This document shows positions 34,486 to 45,300 of a DNA stretch of 64,000 nucleotides, one piece after another (positions within the stretch are counted from its first letter, which is position 1; each line of letters starts with the position of its first letter). Made by a program: the position numbers and the translations under genes. Under the pieces are notes generated by a model that was not told the DNA's origin, ran no database searches, and saw nothing but the letters and a program-made list of their open reading frames with translations. This DNA is from Acheta domesticus (taxonomy: Eukaryota; Arthropoda; Insecta; Orthoptera; Gryllidae), in assembly GCA_031308135.1 (NCBI GenBank), contig JAHLJT010003656.1, forward strand, positions 51,196,421-51,260,420. The letters run 5' to 3'.

Positions 34486-34832
34486 CTAGCGTACCCGTGC
34501 GAGAACTCTCGCATGTTAAAACCTACCCTTTCCCTATCCATTTGTCTATCCTTTCAATCAAGAAGGAAAGTTGTTAATGAAACATGTTTATTTTTTAATG
34601 TATAAATGTAACTTCTAATGTACTTGCAGAATATCAAACAAAAATAACAATACAATTGATGTTGGAAACAAATTTTAAATAAAAGTTTATTCAGCATTAT
34701 AGAGAAATGTTCTCGGAACAATTCATACTTCTTTAAAAAAAATTGAACAAATGATTTACTCCTCCTTGAGAGTTAACTTTTCGCTTTCCTTGATAGTCAC
34801 ATAATAGAAAAAGTTTTTACTCTTCAGAAAGC
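34486..34832 (-). mobile_element. Helitron-like element end, copy 1
   Basis: Read on the minus strand the end is GCGAGAGTTCTCGCACGGGT then ACGCTAG, followed by T. That is a 6-bp-stem hairpin (GCGAGA/TCTCGC) about ten bases before CTAG, the arrangement expected for a Helitron 3' terminus with insertion before T. The body, up to about 34832, is matched with divergence by the copy at 35513-35862. No Rep/helicase coding sequence is present, so it would be non-autonomous. Confidence 0.5.
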
Positions 34833-35512
34833 AAAGCAAAGTAGTGCGTAAATACCGATGGAGCAAGTACAACCCTACTCTTTACAATATTACTTGAATT
34901 TCCTTGATTTGTTATGAGAAATAGAGGGGGTTTTAGAGAGTTCAGGGTGCCACCTTGCTGGGGTGCGAAAATTGAAAAAAATAATTTGTGTATTAAAAAG
35001 TATTGGATTATTTTCAGCGTTCTTACGTACTTCAAGAAAAGCGATTCCCAGCCAAAAAATAAACTAATGTTTTCACCTTTGAGTACTAAATACAATTTGT
35101 TACCAGTGGAAACAATTTAGTAGGCTTAGACTTCACTTCGGTACATGGGAATGTTACTCAAACGATGTTTGGATATTGAATATCTTAACGAACCGACACC
35201 TTGAGTTTAATATCAAACGGTGTATTATTTACAATATGAGTTTGCAGCTGGACGTTGATGTACATACTTCCAGACACCACCAACATTTAAATCGTGCATT
35301 TGGACTGCGAATGTTGGCAGTTGTCGAGTGACTTCTCCTATTCTTTCTATAATTTTAAATTTCCTTACTTTTTTTAATTAATTCACGTGGTATTGTAGAC
35401 CAGTGCGATTTGATTTTTGTTTTTCATTTATTTCAAGCTATTTCACTTTAGCTAATTTAAAACGTTTGTTCTTTGTGTTGTTCTATACACAAGTTTTCCC
35501 CGACTACCTCCG

Positions 35513-35862
35513 CGTACCCGTGCGAGAACTCTCACATGTTAGACCCTATGTTAGATCCCTATCCTTATATTTCCATTTTAAGAGTGGAAGTAGTTAACAA
35601 AACGTATTTATTTGTGTAAAAATGTAAAGGTAACTTGCAAGGTACTAACACAATATCAAATAAAAAACAATGCAATTGATGTTTAAAATAAATTTTCAAT
35701 AAATATTTATTCAGAATCATGGAGAGTTTTCTTGGAACAATTCACAGCATTTCCTTAAAGACAACGTTTGCAGTAATTATTCAATATTCTTTGACAGCTA
35801 GCTTTTAGCTTCTCGTGAGACACAAAAATATTACAAAAGCTTTTTACTTTTGAGAAAGCTAC
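35513..35862 (-). mobile_element. Helitron-like element, copy 2 (diverged)
   Basis: It shares the CGTACCCGTGCGAGAACTCT terminus and then blocks such as AATATCAAA, CAATTGATGTT, ATTTATTCAG, TTGGAACAATTCA and CTTTTTACT in the same order as copy 1, about 1.03 kb away. The CTAG end is degraded here. Confidence 0.55.
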
Positions 35863-36394
35863 GTGTCTGAACTCGCTGACTTTAAAACTTCATCGAATGA
35901 TAACGAAAATACTGGTACAGGTAAAACACAGTCTTCACTCTTCTCTGTGAACCCATATCCCTCCTCAATTAGGTACACAGCACTTACAGACACCGGTAAA
36001 ACGTTAATTGATTGGTTTCACTACACGCAAAGAAACAACCTTCATAGGTATCAAGCAACTATAACAGTACTTCTAGTTGTTGCTGAAGAGCAAATCTTGA
36101 ATTAATGATTGTGCAAATAAACCTCGTCAGACTGAACAAACTACGGTGTTAACAGAATTCGTAAATAAAGATTGTCAAATCTAAGCCTTCTAAGCCTGTC
36201 GCCACAAAAATTGCTACCAGCAGGAAGGGCTGAAATATTGAGGTGGCCTTGATAGTATTGAAGCGTGGAACCGAAAAATTAATTGAATGGATCGAGGAAT
36301 GTCTTTGGCCTCAAAATTTTACTTTTTAAAGCTCTAAAACGCTTTGTTAATGAGTTATTTGCCGATATTGATTGACATGATGATGTGATGCGGG

Positions 36395-36570
36395 CTGCAT
36401 TTTACATGAATACTTCGATGCGTTTTTTTTAAAGAAACCATCCATATTTTTAAAGTCAAAGTGGAATTCGTCAAGTCTCCGTGAAATTCTCTTTCTTTAG
36501 AGCCCTCATTTATACAGATTGGTTGCGTGTGAGAGCCGGAACGCAAAGGTATACTACTGAAATAATACAG
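36395..36570 (+). repeat. Interspersed repeat shared with 9.7 kb
   Basis: Second copy of the repeat described at 9690-9880. The preceding block (GCTCTAAAACGC, GAGTTATTT) is related to 33450-33560 (CCCTAGAACGCC, GAGTTATTT), suggesting a longer degenerate family with at least three copies in this window. Confidence 0.55.
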
Positions 36571-37733
36571 GAGACGATTGTATACAATTGTAAACTACAA
36601 CCAAATTCTGGTATATTAAGTATGAAACTGGATCATTATTGGTTGTGTTTTGTTTTTTCCAAAGTATTTTAAAATACTATTTTGTATTTTTCATCTAAAA
36701 TACTTAAATGGAAGATTGTTATATTTGGTATCTAAAATACATTCAAGGAAGTATTTTGTATTTTGTATCTGAAATATTTTTTCAAGTATTTTGCCCATAT
36801 CTGGGTATCAATATCGAGTGCAGTGTCAAAATTTTATAATATTTTGGGGTAACGTACAACAAGAGTTGCTTTTGTGTGATATTTTTGTCAACTCACAGTT
36901 TTGTTTTATTATTATACGACGAAGCTAAGGCTTCTGTCATGGAATTATTAATTATTTTAAAAATTAGTTCTGAGACGCATTGGAACACCGTGCAATATTT
37001 TTCGTGTTTTTTTTTTCATTAGTCCCGTGTCGCTTGTAACATGAACGTTGCACGTTGTAGTACGGTGTAATGGTTATACTGCCCCTTATAAATAAAGTAT
37101 GAAATTATTAGTAATAATTGTTTTCCATTATTTCTGAATGATATCTGAGCTACGACATCCGCCGATGCGGCGCCATTGTAAAAGCTTTTTCTCTTGGAAA
37201 CATGCGTTAGAAATTCCTGTCGTTGAGCCACGCCCTTCTTGTTGCGTCAGACAAAAGTATGAAACGAATAGGTAGTTTTTGATTGCACGTTGTCTTACAT
37301 ATAATGATTATTTTTCTCTTTTACGTTTGAATGCTTTTCTCTGTTTGGGTCTCTCAGTGAAGTCAGGAGTCCGGACAACATTCCGCTTGGTGTATGAATA
37401 AGTATGAAATAAAGTATGAAATAAGAAATTACAATCCTTATGTGTTTCTAGAACAATGAACGCTATCTCAAAAATAGGGATCTTTAACGTTTTGATAAAG
37501 TAACGAATAGACAGTTCGAAACCTTATAATTCCGCTTGGTGCTTGGTAACCTTCACAGGCGACAGTAAAGCGACAATGAACATCAAGCGGCCCTGTTCGA
37601 GTGGAATTCGTTCTGCGTCCGTGGTAAATAAATTATGCGCAGGAGAAATAGTGTTTCGGCCTTTGCCACGAGAGTGCGGTGTCGCAATAGTGCGAGTCGT
37701 AGACCTGTCCCTGGACGGCCGGCGTGAGGGGTC
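36571..37733. other. Upstream flank of the IR gene
   Basis: AT-rich with a GC-rich last 200 bp next to the start codon. AAAATAC/GTATTTT-type short repeats lie at about 36655-36790. No convincing core promoter was identified. Confidence 0.4.
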
Positions 37734-38156
37734 ATGGGCGAGCAAGGCCTGCTTCGGACCGATGAGACCGGGCTTCGAGCCTTGGGGCTGGTGCTGGCGG
37801 TGGCGCTGTGGGGGGCGTGGGCGGGGGTAGAGGCGCGGGGCGTGTGCGTGCCGTGGGAGGAGGCGGGGCCGCCCGTGGCGGGGGTGCAGTGGGCGCTGGG
37901 GGGCGCGGGCGTGGGCGGGGGCCGGGCGGTGGGCGTGGTGGACCTGGGCGACGGCCCGCACTGGCTACGGGCCCTGCACGCCCGCGCCGCGGCGCCGCTG
38001 CTGCTGTGGCGCCCGTCTCCATCACTTTTCAATAACAAGGCGCCCGCGTGGCTGGAGAGGCAGGGCGGCTACGTGCTAGCGGCCCTCCGCCACGCCCACC
38101 TCCTCACCTTCCTGCTGCAACACAGCAAGGACGCCGTCTATGACCGCGTCAGGGAG
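37734..38156 (+). CDS. IR exon 1: signal peptide and N-terminal domain
   Basis: Encodes 141 residues. LGLVLAVALWGAWAGVEARG is a clear signal peptide. The segment ending GGYVLAALRHAHLLTFLLQH resembles the start of the N-terminal domain in divergent IRs. Donor GGAG|GTCAGT, phase 0. Very CpG-rich. Frames on the opposite strand are shadows. Confidence 0.75.
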
Positions 38157-41100
38157 GTCAGTCACACCCTCAGTAGGTGATGGGCAATTTGCTACCCCTT
38201 CGTGATCTTCTTCGAGGTCGAACTAGTCACAGGCCCCGTGAAACATCTGGGCGTAAGTCTTGGTGGCCGCGGGTGTTAGGCCCAAGCTTAGGAGCTCGGT
38301 TGAACGGGCCTGGATTAAAATGTTTGTAGCTTCCTAATTCTATTGCAATTTACATTGCTTTTCCGAATTCTTGGTAAAATAGTAATATGTTAAAATAGGC
38401 TTGCAATCCGTACGCATTATTCCCACCGTCTTCTGAAACGACAGGGGCGTTGCTGGGAATACGACTGTGTCAGACGTTATTCCATAAATCACAATACCAT
38501 CTTCAAAAGTAAGCGTAGGTAGAGATTGCGAAAGCTGGAGAATGCCAGAAATTGACATATGACTGACAAATGTTGTTTATTTACTAATACAAGGGTTGGA
38601 GCAGAAGTCATGGAAACTATTTTGTTTGGCGAGAATATGAGTAGGGGTGGAAAATTTCAAATATACACATGAAAGGACAAAGTATAAACTAAATACTTGG
38701 ACATTTATCAACACACAAACATTCAATTTATCATATTTATTAAGGTATTTGAAATGGTACTCGTTTCATGTTCTAAGACATTTGATATAATATGACTTTA
38801 CAAATTCGAAAAGCATTACATACCCATTCTAAAGGCTTGATTAGGTAGATGCTTGATTACCGCATATCACATTGATTCGCACACTCACAGGCCGTCACGT
38901 GTGTTGCTGATCACTGGTTGCTGCGCATTTTTGCAGAAACTCTCCTGCGCATCTCATGGCTGTCCGGTATGGAAGGGCATTATTCCATGAGCTTCCACCA
39001 ATTCCCTGTGACATTCTTGTACATTCCTTTCATGGTAAAAGGCTCTCTTGGACTAAGAGCGCTGTTAGAAACATGTTCCATTCACCTCGCACGGCGGTAA
39101 ACGGACAACTGATTTCAAGTTGCTCTCTGTGCTAATAGAGACACTTGCAGAGCTATCTGTTGATGTAAACACACCTTACGGCAGCATTTCTTTCAAGATA
39201 TAAATGAAATTTTTCTATCCGATAACATTTCTTTTAGAAAAAATTAGTTGCCATGACTTCTGCCCCAACCCTCGTAGTAAGTACTTATTGGCACAAAAGG
39301 GGTTACAGAGCCGTTAACATATTGATATGAAATTTCAATATACGTTACAATAGTAAAATTTAAAAAAATCGTTATTTATGTATCTAGGACGCTAAGTCTA
39401 TGTTTTTGTCCCGAGGGCGGCTTCCAAACTCGAGAGCATCTGGCCTGAGGAACTGAAAAGCGCCTGAAAGAGTCAATAACATCAAGTAACGCCCGTGGAC
39501 CGTAATATTTATGATTTACTAGTTCGTTGCTGAACTAAATAAGGATTAGAAACATATTGTAATTTGACTTGCATAAGAAGAGAAAAGTTGCATTGTAATT
39601 GTCAATTCTGAATATGTCATGGGATAAAAACACGAATCATGTATCTAATTTCTATTGCATTCCCGTAGTTGGATAAACACCGACTTTAACGCGTTTGTTC
39701 GCACAAATTGGAAGAGTATTGTGAAGATACTGCGGAAATTCCCGGAAAAGCTAACAAATCAAAGGATAATATATTTTTTAGCAAAATTTCTAGAAATATA
39801 TGAAAATGGGTATGGTTTATTTGAGATTAGGATGGTAAATAAATATGAATTGCGTAAATGAAACGGTATTTATAGGTTATACGCGTCCATTGCCGAAAGC
39901 TAGTTAGAAGATTCCATTTCATCAAAAAATAACATTTGGTATTTGAGGTAAAACATATTTTTGGTAAAACAATAAGATATTTGAGGTGTGCATTCGAAAT
40001 ATGCTACTACTAGTGATATTTCTACTCAAGAAACATCTACCTATAAAATAAAATGCAATACGTAATAAAAAAGTAAGAGTGACTGATTGGAATTTTAAAT
40101 TCAAGGGAACATGCCAGAAATTTCAATTTTCATATTAATACAAGAAACATGATTATTTCGAATTATTTTTCTTATTTGAGAATTATGTCATTTATTAATT
40201 AAATTTTCCTGTTTATTAAGTTTAATAAATCAAATCCAAAAGAAAGTGAATGTTATTTGCTGTGTTGTTAGGGAACGGGTATAAAGTATTCAAACGGTTA
40301 AAGAATCCTATAGGCCCGCGGCATTATTCCGTGTACCATTACGTGTGTTTACATAACCAAACAGTAAGGACGTAGTAAACCTTAAAATACATTATTAAAC
40401 GTTTAACAAACAAACGCATCTTGACATAAAAAAACAACAAATTTTTACTAAAATACATTATTATTTACTAATATTATAAAAAAGTATTGGGTTGTTTGCA
40501 GAAATTAACGAATGGTGCTTATCGAAACCTTCAACTAAGTTCTTCAGCGCCAGTAGTTCTAGCGGTTGGGAGAACGGTAGACATCGATAATTGTAATCAG
40601 GAGAGGATTCAAGACCATCGATGTTCACAGACCCATGCCTGTACGAACGGTACAGGTAGGCATTGTCTTCAATGTGAAATAAAAGGCAATGGAAGCAGAG
40701 TGGAGAGAACGAAGTATTTTGTAAATAACATGCATGAAAATCAAGTACTACAGAACACCCTTGGGAAACGAAAAAACGTTCATAGAAATTTGGAAAGATC
40801 TTTGAAGGAGATAAGAAACTTGCAAAATAAGACTCGATTTGAAAGCCGGTTCACGAGAAATAGGATAATTGAAAGTAAATGGGAAGACGACTGGCCATCT
40901 CCGACATTCGTTGATAAACAGTTTCGATCGCATCGCCTCACTGAAGACAACAAGCAGTCTCAGACGTACCAACATGACGACCCTGATGTGGATACACATT
41001 TGCAGCACTACTGGAAATCTCAGAAACTCCTTGAGGAAGACTTTGAGAATGAGTGGAATTTACAGAGGTTCCTTGAGGATGAACTGGAGGCCGAGAGGAA

Positions 41101-42277
41101 TTTGCAGAAGCTCCTTAAGAAAGAGCTGGAGGGCGTGATGCAATCGCGGAAACTACCTGAAGATGCGGAGGATGAACGGAAATTGAAGAAGTTCCTTGGA
41201 GAATATTTGAAGGGCGGGAGGAGATGGCAGAAGCTTCACAAAGAAGACTTGCAGGGCGAGCGGGGTTTGCAAAAACTCCTAGAGGAACAAACGAATGGCG
41301 CAAGGCGAATGAAGAAGCTCCTTGAGGAAGACCTGAAGGGCGAGCAGGGTTCGCAGACGCTCCCGGAGGAACAAACGAATGACATAAGGCGAATGAAGCT
41401 GCTTGAGAAAGATCTGGTGGGCGAGCAGGGTTCGCAGAAGCTCCTGGAGGAACAAGCGAATGGCGTAAGGCGAATGAAGAAGCTCCTTGAGAAAGACCTA
41501 GAGGGCGAGCAGGGTTCGCAAAAGGAGGAACAAACGGGCGGCGGGAGGCGAGTACGTGAAGCCGGCCGCTCGGAGGAAGACGTGGCTGGGGCGCAGCTGC
41601 GTGCGGGACGGCTCGTGCTGGCCGCGCTGTGGCAGCGCCACCAGGGCTTCCGCGGGCTGCTGCTAAGCAAACGGCCGGAGGAGGGGCGGTGGTGGGCGCT
41701 GGCCGTCGATGTCGTGGGAGGGAATAGGGCGTGGCTCACCCAGTGTGAGGAGCGCAGTGAGGCGTGCGCGCGCGAGGCCAAGGCGCTGGTGGCAACTCGC
41801 TCCAGGGACCTCGGAGGCGCAATCGTGTTCTACGTGCTCAGACAAAATGCAATGGCGAAATTCACCCGTGTTGATATTGAGGGAATCAGCATCCGAATTG
41901 CAGGCCCGGAGTATCTCAAGAGAAGAGAGCTAGAAAAGAGGCTTCATCTTCGTTTTTATTGGAGAGATGTCGGGAAAAGCTCCACGCCATTGAAGGTACG
42001 TAATAGGTTCGTATAAACAATTAGCAGGAAATATCTTTAAAAAACTTTACTTTTTTAATTAATTAATACAAAAACACAGTATTTTGAAGGATATTTTAAA
42101 ATCATTTCCACATCAGTATTTATATTTTTTAATGCACGTAGTAATTTGAATGTACTATGCAGCCTTCGTCCATCTGAGATGTGTCTGAGCAATAAAAGAG
42201 GTTCAACTGTGACTGAAAATTTCAAATATTTGTGTTGGCACAGGCAGCCAATTAGTTCAAATTTAGTGCCTTACTTC

Positions 42278-42342
<65 letters not shown>

Positions 42343-45300
42343 CAATTATAACCATTCTTTGGAACGAATTAACGGCAAAGGGCATACATTTCAAACGTCA
42401 CGCACCTGAGAGAAAAAGAAATTATTTGTATTAATACAATTGTTCTTGTGCAGTATTCATGCTACTTCTTTAAAAACCTGTTTATTTGGTTCTGTTCACG
42501 ACCATTTCGCTGCTGCAAACCAGATATGGTTTGGTCCAAATATTTTCGTATGTTAAATATATCTCGGGTTTGTGGCTATTACGAAAACGCATTGCACACT
42601 GGTATGGCATTACACATCATTCAGTACATTGAGACTCGAAAACTATTTTTAAGGTAATCTCCAGTAAAAGTGGTTTTTAGGATGCTTATGGAGCAAAAAG
42701 TTCAATGTTTAGCAATAGTGCCGAAAGAGAGGCGATTCTCAAGTGTTCAGATAAATCTGTAAATGTAACAAATAAAACAAAATACTTTACTCTGAGCGCA
42801 TCAGCTACTGTTGATCTTAATGCATCAGTAAGTGATTTGTATACATGAACTAAAATAAAATGAAAGACTGTGAGACTTGTCTATAAAACTGTTTATGAAC
42901 ACGTGATGAAAGTGATTTTCTTATGCTAGTAGGAAAGGTTGCCTCAAGAGGCGGTTAGGCCAATAGCCCGTTTCTAATCGCAATATAAATGTCATTTATA
43001 CTACTCGTAACACAAATAACTATTACGATAAGCATTTTATGAAAAAATACGTACACACATACGTCATTATTTTTTTCATTATCATTAAATTATCCCTGAA
43101 AATACTCTGTAAAAATATTTTGTTAATGTTTTCGAACCAGATTTGCGCGCAACTCAATTCACTGAAACGACATCTCCAAATTAAAAAAGATGTAAATAGA
43201 ACACGACCAGAAGGTGTGTATTCGAGGTCCGTATCCGACAACAGCAAATTTGCGGTTGGAAGTTTCTTTTAAATTTTACAAAACGAACATCATGTAGCAT
43301 ATGCTTACAAGTTAACCAGAAACGCAAGACAATGAAATGAAGACATACGTGCAGTACATTCATATATAATTTTTTGGCCTTTTTTATAAACAGTTTTATA
43401 ATTTTGTCAACAATTATTTTAATTCGTTTTCGACGTTTCGATCCTTTTCATAAATTTCGTCTGGATTACGAGTGAAAAACTGTTTATACTTTTAAAACAA
43501 TTTGAATTTCCATTTCAATGAAACCATACTCAATTACGAAATGTAAACGTTACGAGTTGCTGGTAAAAAACCTCAATGAATGCTCTAGGTCAACAAAAAA
43601 ATTCTTGAAAAATAACTTAAAAGTCTTAAATGATATCACTGAAAAATTAGATATCACAATCTATTGAAAGAAACCTGCATTTTACTTCTTACAGATTTGA
43701 TTAATTCTGTGTGATGTAATTAATTTGTGAAACGTTTCAGGGAAAACATTCATACGAACTATACAGTGATGATGAGAAATATCTAAGTGATTTATTATTT
43801 AATTACGTGGACTTAACAGTTCTTGCCTTGCAACCGGAACGTGGGCACATTCATTCCTATGGCTACGTGGAGGCGTCACAATCAAACTTTAAGATGATAG
43901 TGGCCGTGCCGCCGCCTGACAAGTTGCCGGCGTGGTCGCTGCCGCTGCGCGTGTTCTCCCCACGCATCTGGCTCGCGCTGCTGGGGACGGCGGTGGCGTA
44001 CGCGCTGGCGTGGCGCGTGGTGGCGGGCGAGTCGCTGGCCGCCAGCGCCGCCGCCGCGCTGCGCGCCTTCTCCTCGTGCGGGGGCGCCCCGCAGGACAGG
44101 GTGCGCGCCACGCCGCAGCGCCTGCAGCTGGCCGCCGCGCTGCTCGCCTCCGCCGTCGTCGTCGCCGCCGCCTACCAGGTGAGGACACAGCCTTCCACGC
44201 TCGCCATACTCCTTTGCTTTTCTCCCTTGCTTACTTCAAGTGAAATTAGGAATGAAGTTGGAATTGTCATTTACTGGATAAATATTTGTTGTCATTATTT
44301 CGTTACTTGAAAATAGTAATTTATGCAGTTAGTTTATAATGTTAAGCTTTATTGCATGAGAACATGTTTTGAAAACGAGCGACGTTAGAAGCGAGTTTTC
44401 AAATTGTAGGAATGCAGTAAAGCAACACTATAAACGAGTTGCATATTTTTTGCATGACAGCATTATAAACTTATAAGAGAATCAAACTTAATTTTGCGAA
44501 ACAACTTTCCTGTGATGTATACGGTACTTGACATCTGTGCGAGAAAACGGTGGTTGGCTGTTCCGGATGCCGCTACTTCCCGACGATTCTGTCGCTGCAA
44601 TTGGCTGAATGTGTGATGACGCAATCATTCATGCCTCAAAATACTAATACCACATCATTTGTGACGTAAAACGCCCGATTGTGAACGATTTCTTGCAACA
44701 GAAAAGGTCGTTTATAATGCTGGAATACAAACAAAATCTTATTAATACAAAGATGAAAAATGTGCAAATAAACAACAAGATACTTAATTTAAAGATATCA
44801 TAATTTAATTAGAGTCGAATTTATAACATATAACCAATTCAATTGAGGCCACTAAGTCTTCAATTTTTAGTATTGAAGTACCTCTGATTGTACGACTATC
44901 TTGTGATGATTAATGGAATAATAGTAAAAAGAATATAATGTTCTAAGTCTGATAATTTCACAGTTTTCTAAACTTTTGTTTCGCGAGGAAATGAGAGTAT
45001 CTAATTCCACTACTAATTCCTACTGAACTAATGCTTCCTTTCTAGGGCCGTCTGTTTGACCTGATTGTGAAACCGCAATATTATCCGTACATCGATACAC
45101 TCGACCAACTGAGTGCTAGTGGATTACCAGTGATAGCGTGGGAAGGACATAAATTTTTCATAGAGAATGCCAAACAGATATGTTCAAAATTTGCCGCTGT
45201 TTGTGCAGATTTACCTTCTAAAAATTTGTTAAATCTCAATTTAAAATACATAAACGGCATGAAAGGTGTGATATCAACTCTCGCTGAAAATCAATGCTCC

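Noticed and set aside
37524..38038. Long minus-strand frames rich in Pro, Arg and Ala
   Set aside because: They are antisense to IR exon 1; high GC removes stop codons.
41236..41781. Minus-strand Ser/Arg/Pro-rich frame of 181 codons
   Set aside because: It is antisense to the coiled-coil repeat of IR exon 2, and repeat periodicity keeps it open.
43863..44243. Arg-rich frames over IR exon 3
   Set aside because: Alternative frames of a GC-rich exon, without domain or splice support.
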